A program made the translations under genes and the position numbers. A DNA stretch of 64,000 nucleotides from Kappaphycus alvarezii (lineage: Eukaryota; Rhodophyta; Florideophyceae; Gigartinales; Solieriaceae). The notes below the pieces were generated by a model, which ran no database searches, was not told where the DNA came from, and saw only the letters and a list, made by a program, of their open reading frames with translations. Positions 10,037 through 20,030 of the stretch are shown here, in pieces. Numbering within the stretch: position 1 is the stretch's first letter; every line of letters starts with the position of its first letter. The stretch is from assembly GCA_002205965.3 (NCBI GenBank), contig NADL03000609.1, positions 434,001 to 498,000 on the forward strand, given 5' to 3'.

Positions 10037-13000
10037 TCACTGTATTTGTTTGACCTTTGGGCCGTCCAGTTCAAAACGTGCAAGTCGAAGTGCGTAAACG
10101 ATACCACTTTTTTCATCCAAGTTGCCAGACTTTGGATTAATAACCCAAGGCAAAATCCGCACAGAAATCTCCGTATCCACCGGACCGTACACCGCAATGA
10201 CAACTGAGTTGTCCTGATGTTCCTTGATGAGGCCATCTGGTATGTAAAAGTCCGTCTGCGGACCAAGTTCTTCAATGTAGCGTCCCATAAACAGCGTATT
10301 CACCCAAATCATAGCGCGCGCCTTGGCACCGCTTAACACCTTTAGCCGAAGAGGGTATTTTGAGGTGCCCCCGAAAACCGAGCTCGGTGGGACTTTGAAG
10401 GAACCGCGATAATACACGACTCCACTGGTTGCTTTGATTTCGGGCCCTGGACACTTTTGAAGCCGATGTCATAGGCAGACGAATTTACGTCATCCTCAAG
10501 AGGAAGACCTGAGGAACCATACGCATCATCCGTTCGGGTTACGTCGACGCCGTATATTTCCCAACTCACATCGCTAACCTTTGCACCCCGTGACAAACGG
10601 GCCGACAGCAAGCCGCGTTTGTTGCGGACATCGTTGAGCAGAAACGGCGACCGGCTCTGTCCTAAGCTCAGAACGAGGATAATTACCTCATGAAACCCGT
10701 TCACGTCTGGACCCTTCTCCTGCATAGCTTTGCTTAAGTCATATCTTTGCTTGCCAGCGTGGTGGATATCAAAGGCATGCATTGCTCCCGCAGAAAGCAT
10801 ATTGTGCGAATAAACAATCTGACTTCCCACATTCATACCGTTGCACCAAACAACTGCAGAGTGCCGAATGTTCAACACCAGGCCTCCACGGTGAGACGAC
10901 GAACGAAACTTAAGCCTGTAGGCAACGTGACCGCTGGTCATATGGTGGTCAAGGGGTCCCTGTGTTCATAAGATATTCTTCGCCACGCCACATCGTCAGT
11001 CCAATCAACTACACGCTTCCCCCAATCCGTAATCGGGATCTCAAAAGTGCGAGAGAGCGGATTCATCCCATTCATGCCTTTCGAGAGAACAGCTGCCAAA
11101 GAATCCTCTGGGGGCGGTGTACGAACAAGCCTGGAAGGACTGAGTTGATCGCAGGTGTGCAAGGGAGGAACGAATCCGGGGACTTCTCACCGCGGCTCTC
11201 GCGCAGCAAAAACAGATTCGACTTGCTGTCTAGCGATGAAAACCCGGCGCTCAAGGTCCCGTTCGGCTCGAACGCGAGATCTTGAGCGCCCCATGCCGCG
11301 GAAAATGGATGGGGAGTTTGTCGGGGTTTAAATAAATCGTTTCCGTTCAGGTCTGCTACGAAAGAGGTCGCGTCAGACTCTGTCAAGCAAAGAAGCCTCA
11401 ACACCGGAACCAGAGATCCGTCCTCGCTCAAGTCCCGAATGGCAATGGCACATGACTCTCCAACGTTGAACGAAAACGAAAAGCACTTTCCAATGCCTTC
11501 CGTGCTCGCCCGGACAACGAAGGGAGCGGAGGAGCTTCCAAGAGAATTATGTTCGAGTGGAAGCTCTTCCAGTGGTGCCTCTAAGAAAGAAGTCGCTGCG
11601 CCCGAATCTTGATCCGTTGCGGATATTTCCCCACCTGATGCAGCAGAAGAACCGTCATCAAAGGAAGGCATAGTCGCCCATGACGCAGAAACTCCTTGCC
11701 TTCCAGGACTCTGCTTGTTCTCCACGTTGAGAACCATGCGCCCCACCTCCTTGTTCCGAATTCGCAGAACCCACAGTTCGGACCCTTCAAACTCTGTCCG
11801 ACAAACAACTGGAACAGTGCAGGCAAAAATAGAGAGAGCAGAGCCCTCCAAATTATGGTACAAGGGCACAACCATGCTCTCCGCCTTGACGAGATGACAC
11901 GGTAGCACGATATTCTTTGCAATAAGACTGAACCTGAGGTAATCCTTCTTGAGGTTTCGCAGAAAGGCGTACTTTGGTAGAGTCATACCACAGTTTGGTC
12001 GATATGGGCTGCTACCCTCCGGTTCCCTAACTGCAAGAAGAGCCGACGGCACAGTCGCTTTGATAGCGGCAGTGGTCTTATTTTTCCCTGTGCCGCCGTC
12101 TGGAGACAAAATTGTATCGGAAAACCCGCAATCGGCAAAACTACGTGCGAAAAGCACTGCCTGTCGCATGACACGCCCACGCGCACTCAACATGCCGTAC
12201 TCGCGTATGAATGCGGAGTAGTCGTAAGATGAATAAACTTCGGTATCACCTATAGTACCGTGATTGGTACCCCCATAGGCGGTGTAGTGATTCGCAAAAG
12301 TGAGCCCCTGAGCCATGAGAGAATTCTGCAGGGTTGCCGAGAATTGTTCGCCGAAAAAGTTATATGTGTCATCGTAGGTGCGGAATCGGCCCCATTGATT
12401 AATCCAGCCTACTTGAACCTCTGCACAAAACGCCGGGGCATACCGAGCACTACCGCCAAACTTGTAGAGCTTTGCACCAAGCTTATCAACTGCAACCTCC
12501 ATCTGATTAGAATTCGCCCAGCCCAATGCCGGAGGTGGACTGTGACGTGTGCCAGTTTCGTAGAGACAGGAAATACACTTTGTGTCCGAACCTCCCAGAC
12601 CAGTACCGCCAATGCCGCAACAATTGAGACATGCGGAGACGCCACAGGCCTCAAGCATACCGACCTGGGCGGATGATAAATCGCCGGAGCGATCTCCAGG
12701 AGGAAAGGTAAAATATAAATCAAAGCCATAAAAATCAGTGCGATATGCCTTGATACCCGTCTTTGAAAAGCCCTTCTTGGCGGAGCGGTACTCGTCACCG
12801 GCGGACCACGAGCCAAGCGGCGAGTCATCATTGTGGAAAAAAGGAACGGTGGAACCACATTCGCGGGCCAACTCGCATAACAAACGAATCTCATTGTCCA
12901 TACCGCCAACGCCCAACGTCGGCGGTTCACGCAACTCATTCTCAATCTGCAAAGCGATAATGCAGCCGTTTGGATTTGTGGTGAGCTCATACTTGATGAG

Positions 13001-13516
13001 CATGGGCATAACCTTGCGCATATAATCGACACAATAGGTGTGAAAGTTTTCGTCCCACTTTTTGACCAAACCCAGCGGCGGCAAGGCCATGTGCCGAATT
13101 CTCAAATCCCTCTTGGCGACCAACCAAATCGGAAAGCCTCCCGCCTGAACTTCGGCGCAGATATACGGGCCTGGGGCGATGATGACGAAAAGGTGCAAGT
13201 CGACACAGAGTTGAAGCAAATATTCGATGTCTCTGTTGCCGCGAAAGTTGTAAACGCCTTCCGCCGGGCAGTGGTATCCCCAATGGATGTACAAACGGAC
13301 AGCATTGAACCCCATGGCCCTGATTTGTAAAAGGAGGGGCCTCCATCTTTCTCTATCTGGAACTCTGAAGTATTGAAATTCTGCTGAAATTAGATTGACT
13401 GGTTTGCCATGGAGGAGCAAACAGTTTTTTGTCCAGTCGATTACATGACTAAACGCGGCGGAGTTGTAAGCACTTGCTTCGGGAGAACGGAGCTCCTGGG
13501 CGGCAGGCACCGACAT
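10037..13516 (-). CDS. Large GH35 beta-galactosidase with C-terminal beta-sandwich domains (frame-disrupted)
   Basis: About 1,159 codons if three -1 frame changes are bridged (near 11173, 10953 and 10445). The ATG at 13516 (MSVPAAQ) is the first in frame. The catalytic TIM barrel is typical of GH35 and releases terminal beta-galactose: SAEFQYFRVP, RAMGFNAVRLYIHWGYH, APGPYICAEVQAGGFPIWL, the acid/base Glu in QIENE (codon near 12936) and the nucleophile Glu in FCAEVQVGWINQWG (codon 12419-12421), then the YGGTNHG block. The long second half has the jelly-roll features of GH35 C-terminal domains (MTSGHVAYRLKF; GVVYYRGSFKVPP; NTLFMGRYIEELGPQTDFYIP). A red alga could use it on galactan or galactosyl-glycerol material, but that is inference. 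Conservation beyond each break argues that the gene was functional recently, or that the breaks are sequencing errors. Confidence 0.85.
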
Positions 13517-13690
13517 GACACGGTGGAGAGGGTATAGGTTGGGGTGGAGACCAAGATGGTCTGAAGAAGAGGGTTTGGGAAGGGAAGGGGGTTGGGTGGG
13601 GGATGGAATAGGGAAAAAAAGGTAAAGGCGGTTGGAAGGCGTGGTACAATACGGGGGAGGGTGGGAGTTCAAGAAGGGTAGTATGCAATA
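13517..13690 (-). promoter_or_regulatory. Pyrimidine-rich leader of the GH35 gene
   Basis: Read on the minus (sense) strand, this stretch is nearly all C and T up to the ATG at 13516, like the leader of the PIP kinase gene. The frame is open upstream of the ATG but lacks another ATG and is of low complexity, so I treat it as untranslated. Confidence 0.35.
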
Positions 13691-13918
13691 TTGAGCAAAT
13701 GGCGGGTGGCAGGCATAGTGCTGATAGTAGTGGTCTGAATACGGCCGTGAATATGACCGGATTGGACACTTATGCAGAGCTTGTTTACTCTACTGCATTA
13801 AACTTTACGTATAGTGAACAGTTGCATCGGGCCGAGGCCTCGGCCAAACACAAAACAACGGGGTGTGCAGTGTGCAGCCGTCGTCACGTCGTCATTCTGT
13901 CACGACACACTGCTTCGC

Positions 13919-13947
13919 ACTGTACTGTACAATACTGTACTGTACTC
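13919..13947. repeat. GTAC pentamer repeat upstream of the GH35 gene
   Basis: Six TGTAC/AATAC-type pentamers lie in a row, about 400 bp upstream of the GH35 ATG. Smaller runs follow at 14123-14135 and 14274-14288. Confidence 0.75.
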
Positions 13948-14348
13948 GCAAGATAATATTCCATTTCACACCTGTGTTTATAATTTATTTCTACCACATA
14001 CTGTATTCTCATGTGGCCCTTTTCTTCTATTCAACGCTGGTTGAGGAGAAAATACGTTTTTTTGTTCTTTAGAAATGGCGCAATATTCGTTGCCAACGGC
14101 TGGTCAAGTCACCGCTGCATGTCACAGTACAGTACTCTACCACAATTTCTGCAGTCTTATTGCCAACCAGGGCTCTGTCCAAAGAAACTGCCATCCTTTT
14201 ATTCCTCGCACACCCTTCTAAACCTTCAGGTACACACACTCAAAATAAGCAATGAGTAAAGATACTCTGCTTATGTACAGTACAGTATAAACCAGTCCAG
14301 CAAAAAAGTACACTACCGTACACCAAACACACTCTGTACACTCTCGTC

Positions 14349-15250
14349 ATGACCGTCACACCACCAACTGTCAACAACATTCCCCAGCGATGCCCCATCC
14401 CTTCATCCATTCAAGCCATTGCACACATCCTCCCACCGCATTGCCCACCTGGATTTGCAACAACCCGAGCAATTACGTCCGCCACCAATCGTCTCTGAAT
14501 CCAAAACATACAATCCCCATCGTCATACAATCGAAACACATTCCGCTTGTCTCGTTCACCATCATCTCCAACTTTCACAAGCACATCCGCAAAAACCACA
14601 CTGACCTCCCGCCCACCACCGTCCATCCTCCCCATTCATTCGCACGGTAAATTTAGTACCAATCTCATACCCCAACCATTATTCCATCCTGTACTGTTCC
14701 ATCAGTCACCCAACTTGTCTCACTACCTGCCCCTACACCGCCTCATTACTTAAAACTCGTCAACACTCTGCCGCAACGCTTTCACCTCACCTCTGCGTTG
14801 ACCTGCATCCGCAATTCCTTTACGACTCTCCACCTCGGATGCACAACTTTGATTTTTTTACCGATACCATCCACACAATCAACAGGTGCTACCTTTGGGC
14901 TCCGTCTGTGGTACAATCTGGAGCACTCTTGCATCGAGTTTGATTCTCAACGGCAGCCGTTCAAAGTTTCCAGCCCGATTCGGATACATTTCGTCCGATT
15001 GGCTGTTTGCGAGCTTGTCAAATCTGTGCTCGTGTTATAGTGGTTTCCATCCTCAATGCCCACTATTCAGTATGCTTTCTGACCCCGGATACGTATTTGC
15101 GACATTTGCTGCGAGTTATCCACACTGTCTGTGCTTGGCATTCTCAAGTGCGTTGTTACGTTTGCTGTCAAAATGACAAACGCCTGTATTCGTTCTGGAC
15201 GTGGTTTGCAACGTGGCAGTGAGTGCAATTTGGACATATTGGGAGATTGA
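14349..15250 (+). other. Possible degenerate or frame-broken gene; function unknown
   Basis: An ATG at 14349 follows a GTAC run and opens into C/T-rich sense sequence like the leaders of the two neighbouring genes. Three frames in turn give sequence that does not look random (LHPQFLYDSPPRMHNFDFF near 14806-14862; LRLWYNLEHSCIEFDSQ near 14901-14951; TYLRHLLRVIHTVCAW near 15090-15137). No single frame stays open and I recognise no family. It may be a fourth host gene disrupted like the other three, or chance. Confidence 0.2.
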
Positions 15251-15570
15251 AAACATCCTCAAACGCACCCCGCCGGCGGCATCGGTGTTCAATGATGCAT
15301 GCTCGTTTGTGTACTGTAGTCTCCAGGCCGTCCTGTAGTGTCTAATCGACAAAAGTAGGTCAGGTGGGGTTTGTTTACAGCGAGAGAGAAGTGTACAGTA
15401 TGTGTGCGCTAGACTTGCTCTGGGCCTCTTGGTTGACCGTTGACATGTCAGCATACAGTTATTCTAAGGCCAAGTCAACGGTCCACTAAATAGGGTTACT
15501 GTGCCTGTGCATGGCTGGTACCCATCCTGGGTAAAGTAGCTCCCAAGGTAGGAATAACAAATGTTCAGTG

Positions 15571-15610
15571 CTGTACAGTACCGTACTGTACTGTACAGTA
15601 CAGTACTGTA
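15571..15610. repeat. GTAC palindrome array
   Basis: Forty bases consist of CTGTACAGTAC-type units with one variant (CCGTACTG). It continues more loosely to about 15660 with TACAGTATCGTA units. No adjacent gene is recognised. Confidence 0.8.
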
Positions 15611-16428
15611 TCCTAACTACAATACAGTATCGTAACTACAGTGTAGTAGCACACCAAAAGGTATGACACGTGTAGGTCCCATATAGATACCCCGTGAAGT
15701 AAAGTTTCAGAGCAAAGTTGCTGGTAGAAGTCTACTGTTAGACCTACAAGCCGAGCTTGCAATTTCTGACGCAACTACAGTATCGACCGCTGTGCTCGAC
15801 GGGTTGGCTTCCCCTTATTGCGGAAAGAACAAGTGTTTACTTCTTCTGTCTGAAGGATGACGATTCTTGTCTTGGACTTGCTCCGATACGCCGTGCGCAA
15901 GCCCTTGTATAAACTTTCTCTAGCACCTCTGCACTGTATGTACAGTCCAAGTGCAGTTCAGTGTAGTGTAAAAAGAGGCTACAGTGGAAAATATATAGTG
16001 GCTACTATATAGGGTTTACGCCAAAACGCTTCTGCGATGATTTTGAAATGTTTAATCATCTTTACTTTATATTATAATAAACGTACAAGCCTAGCTCACA
16101 TTGTAAGCTAAGATAGTTGAAGTTCGTCGCTGCAAGCATGATTTTGAAATGAAAGGAGTCGCCAGCAATGCAATGTTAGATGTAGTATTTCTAGAACATC
16201 TATTTTCTGAAATTTACCTCTGCTAAATATTTTAATCCAAAATTTCCGCAACCCCAAAAGGAGGCCGATAACATTCTCATATGCCATTAATTTAGGCCGA
16301 CATCGCGACCACTAACTTATGCAGTCAAAGAGCGATGTAAAAGGTGGTTACCTATTGCATCCATTATTGCCAGGAATTATGGCTCCTATAAGGCGACTAC
16401 GGAGTCAGAAACCATCTGCTCACCATTT

Positions 16429-17180
16429 TTGGGCGATTTCGATGAAGAAACGCGAGAAGTTAGTACGAAGTATGGTACAGAGGACTTCCTCCATTTCCTC
16501 AACTTCTTTTCAGTTTGTTTTCCAATAAATGAGCGGGAGTGTCTTTCCTTGTTTCTATTCAATCACGCGTATATAGTGCGAATGGTACCGGCGATCAGTT
16601 GGCTAGCAGAGGATACGCACACTCAAACCAACAAGTACGCTGCGGATCCCCTTCGGGCAACTTGCGTGGTTCTGCGCAGACTGCCGTCTCCAGTGCGTTG
16701 GTAGGAAGAAGAACTTGTATTCGGATGACATGCGTCACAGCTGTCTGAACTTTTCTAGGAAGTGCTGGAAGTTTTTTTAGGGAAGAGGGCTGATTTAATT
16801 TTACAGGGGTTGCAGGTGGAGTTTTGGAGGAGCGGTTCGCTGTCTATTCTGATTGGGTACAGAAAAAGACGGAGGGAATGGATAAAATTGTGGGACTTAT
16901 TGACGGAACAGAGATAGCGATTGGTAGCCCAGGAAAGAGAAACATCAACCAGCGGGTAATCTACAACGGGCAAAACAGCAAACGTGCGATCAAATTCCAT
17001 GCTATTGCTTCATCCTGCAGTATTAAAATGAATCCAGCGGACCCTACGGAGGGAAGATGCCACCACTTGACGTTTTATGTGCAGAGTGGATTTGATGCAA
17101 CTCCACCCGGATATATGGAAGTTAGAGATATTCAGTATAGTACCTACGGCGACTACAGTTACAGCAGTAGTAAATGTTAG
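16429..17180 (+). pseudogene. PIF/Harbinger-type (DDE_Tnp_4) transposase remnant
   Basis: Successive frames carry the order of blocks typical of HARBI1/DDE_4 nucleases. A helical block ends in CVVLRRLPSPVRW (16660-16701), then comes the first catalytic Asp in VGLIDGTEIAIGSPG (about 16890-16935) followed by NQRVIYNGQNSKRAIKFHAIAS. The second Asp position reads GRCHHLTFY where the family has GRRHDLTLY, so Asp is replaced by His, and the third acid is in YSTYGDYSYSS. There is a stop or frame change at about 16701 between the helical part and the nuclease part. It is a dead copy by these lesions. No terminal inverted repeats were found. Confidence 0.75.
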
Positions 17181-17273
17181 TGTAACTGCCTTCCGTTGCC
17201 TCTGCTGACAGCTTACAGCTAGCATAGGTTCTTACAGACACTATTGCATTTTATTGTACAACCTAAAAATTGA

Positions 17274-17321
17274 CCTAAAACTGCCTGAGTTGATCTTTAG
17301 ATCAACTCAGGCAGTTTTAGG
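17274..17321. repeat. Perfect 23-bp inverted repeat with a 2-base loop
   Basis: The left arm is 17274-17296 and the right arm 17299-17321, fully complementary, with TT between. The arm includes CTGCCTGAGTTGATC. It starts about 90 bp after the Harbinger-like remnant. The DNA could extrude a cruciform and an RNA would form a 23-bp hairpin. A direct repeat of ACCTAAAA also lies at its left edge. Confidence 0.9.
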
Positions 17322-18380
17322 GTTAACCTTCCACCGTCGCCTACATGGCCTCCTTAAACTTCCTTCGATCGTCCAGAAGTACCATTTGGCTCGCCTTAAG
17401 GTCTATTGAAGCCCCAGTTTTCCTCCATGTTCTGTCTGAGTAAAGCCCTTCACCACCCTCTCTCCTCTTAACTCTCTTCCTTGGTCCCTCACTTCTTCTA
17501 TCTCTTTTGATCTCTCTCTCTCTTGTTACCTCTCTCTCCCTCGCTCCCTCGTTCTCTCTCTCCTTCCCTCCTTCTCCTCCTTTCCTCTATCAGGTTATGG
17601 GCCCAGCACGCTAACGATGCTCAACGACTTACCTCCCCCGCTTCACTCTTCTCGTCGGCGACCACCCAGGGGCTACCCTGCACTTCATGTAGGGAGAAAG
17701 GAACACACTTAGCGCAGGGAAGGCAACTAAAAAAAAGCTGCTATTGTTTTGGGCCTGACCTCTACGTCGTCTCTGCATTATACACTAACTTCTGTCTTGT
17801 GGTCTGTCCAACACTTTTCGTCCCTACATTAGCTACCTCAGTTGGTTTTGCGGGCCGCCTTCGTTCTACATCCCTGCACCACAGAACCACAGTTTATCTT
17901 GCGGCCTGAATTCTTCTCGTTGCTACCGATCTTGTCTCTGTGCTACATACCTAGGTTTGTTTCACGGCCCGTGGCTTGTTTCAACAGTAAGTTCAAAACA
18001 TCTCGCACTTCTGGTTCTTGTTTTCACCCACTCTATTGAGCCAAACCCGGCCTAAACTAGCACCTCTTGCCCTCAGGGTCATCTGTCGTTCCGTCTTTCG
18101 TCGCGGCGTCAAGATCGCCCCAGACGATCCCGTCGTCCGCAATCATTGACTCGCAAGAATACCCTCGCCTCAATTGTCGCTTCATCGACGACTCAGCCAT
18201 AGAGTCGGACGGCGAGGGTGGTGACGCCCATTCTACCGCCACCGCTCCAGACGTAGCTGTTATCGCTGCTTCTCCTCCGAAGTAGAAGGACTTCCTCCAG
18301 TATATTCTTGTTATTGGAAAGAATAAATATGCACCCGGAGAGCCGTCGAAGAAGCCTTCCAAACTTCGCTCGAAGCCCTT
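17322..18380. other. CT-rich region, no supported gene
   Basis: Positions 17455-17590 are a long CT-rich microsatellite-like tract on the + strand. The rest to 18380 gives only short frames with no recognisable features. It may include the lost 5' end of the copia-type element that starts near 18924. Confidence 0.45.
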
Positions 18381-18383
18381 CCT

Positions 18384-18761
18384 GTGTCTCGCAGCCGCAT
18401 CACGAAGCCGAAGGGACAAAAGCAGCAGGTCACCAAACCAACACCACCAGTTCAAGTTTTTTCCTTGATCTCACAGACTCCAGTCCCGGTTGCCCCTAAT
18501 CATTCTCCTTTATGCCCCGCTGCTCCTTCTCCTGCACCTTTTCCTATATCTCTAAGGGTTCCGACTCCTCTCTCTATTGAAGCGCTCTCTTCGGCTCCTC
18601 TTCTCCCCATCTCTGTCTCTCAACCTCCAGATCCTGTCTCTGTACCTATCTGCAAGCCAGAGGCTTCTTTCCTTACTTGCGATCTCTGTCAGCTCAAAGT
18701 TTCTGGCCCGAAGAAAGTCGAGCAACACAGAGGTGGTAAGAAGTGCCGATACCGTCTGTAA
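18384..18761 (+). CDS. Pro/Ser-rich ORF ending in a CCHC-like zinc finger, probably transposon-derived
   Basis: A roughly 125-codon frame begins MSRSRITKPKGQ, runs through a long Pro/Ser/Val-rich linker and ends in CDLCQLKVSGPKKVEQHR followed by GGKKC, which is a Cys-x2-Cys...His...Cys arrangement like a C2H2-type finger. Similar single fingers occur at the N-terminus of non-LTR RT proteins. Here no RT follows immediately (a copia gag does), so attribution to an element is inference. Confidence 0.35.
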   Translation: MSRSRITKPKGQKQQVTKPTPPVQVFSLISQTPVPVAPNHSPLCPAAPSPAPFPISLRVPTPLSIEALSSAPLLPISVSQPPDPVSVPICKPEASFLTCDLCQLKVSGPKKVEQHRGGKKCRYRL

Positions 18762-18923
18762 AGGAGAGCAGCCATTACTCCTTGCGCTTGCTATAATCCC
18801 TGTTACAGAAGAGGCACGATCGTGACAAGCACATCAGTCGTGGAAATAAGTAAACCAGATCTCTAGTCACTGTGAATCTTCTTTCGCTAGCTACAGTTCT
18901 CTTCCACTCTGCTGTACTTCTCC

Positions 18924-20030
18924 ATGGATTCCTCTGGACTTCGTATTGAAAGCTTCGAGAAACTCCGCGATGATAACTTCCACATTCGGAAGTCGCGAAT
19001 GCAGCTCCTACTTTCTTTGAGGGAAGCTGAGGGCCATCTCAATGAAGAACCTCCGGAACCTTCCTCTCCAACGTACACTTCCTGGAAGAGGGCATACTGC
19101 AAGGCTAGAGCTACAATTGGGCTCACACTGTCAGACACTCATCTCGAAAAAGTCCAACATGCCACTACCGCCAAAATCATGTAGTCGCTCATCTGTGATA
19201 TCTTTGAGAAACATACCCTTCTTAACAAACTCGCTGCAAGGCGTCGATCATGTACAACCAAAAATAACTCCAATGAGCAAATACTTTCGTTAGCTGCCCG
19301 AATCCGCCAGCTTGCAGCCACTCTCAAGTTGATGTCAGTAAAAATCGAGGACAGTGAAATGACCGCGGCCCTACTCAACGGTCTACCCGATCGCTTTGAT
19401 AGTCTAATCTCGGCACTCGGCGCTGCTCACGTTGATGACAAAATCTCCTTCGAATTCGTTCAAAGCAGATTCCTCCGGGAAGAACAGCGCCATGCCCAGC
19501 GAGACCAGGACGCCTTGAGGGCTTCAGAGTCCGCGGCTCTCCTTGGAATCAAGCGTCCTTACTTAGAGACTCGTCATCTGAAATATGTATACAATGTGGA
19601 AATCACTGCGATAGTAGTAAATGCTTCGAAAAGTATCCAGACCTCGCTCCAGTTGGCCACCAGCGCGGGCTCACTTGGGCAAGGGGCGTTATGGTGGAAA
19701 CGTCTTGTGGAGTCCGAAGCTCTACTTGAAAAAGAAGAAGGTAGAGACCTTGTTTGGTAAGCATATCCGATCATTGATGCGAAGACAAGACTGAGAACAC
19801 CAAAAAGGATTTGATGAACTGTAATTTCACCACCGATCATGCCGAAGATGAAAAGTACCAACCAGTGCATCTCAAAATCTTTAGTCAGAACATTATTGCG
19901 TTACAAACAACTGGGAAACTGGGACTCCCGTATTCTCTCGCTAATGACTGGGTAATCGACTCGGGCTGTACTTCGCATGTAATACATGATAAAACCGCCT
20001 TCCTCATGCATCATACCGTGGCGTGAAACA
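18924..20030 (+). mobile_element. Ty1/copia retrotransposon fragment: gag and protease
   Basis: The ATG at 18924 opens a gag-like protein (MDSSGLRIESFEKLRDDNF, then YTSWKRAYCKARATI) broken by a stop at about 19182. It continues in another frame with the copia gag block LLNGLPDRFDSLISAL (about 19370-19415). A Cys/His-rich zinc-knuckle-like CIQCGNHCDSSKC is encoded at about 19585-19625 in yet another frame. The copia aspartic protease motif WVIDSGCTSHVIHD lies at about 19949-19992. Integrase, RT and LTRs were not recognised downstream. It is a truncated and frame-broken copy on the + strand. Confidence 0.75.
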
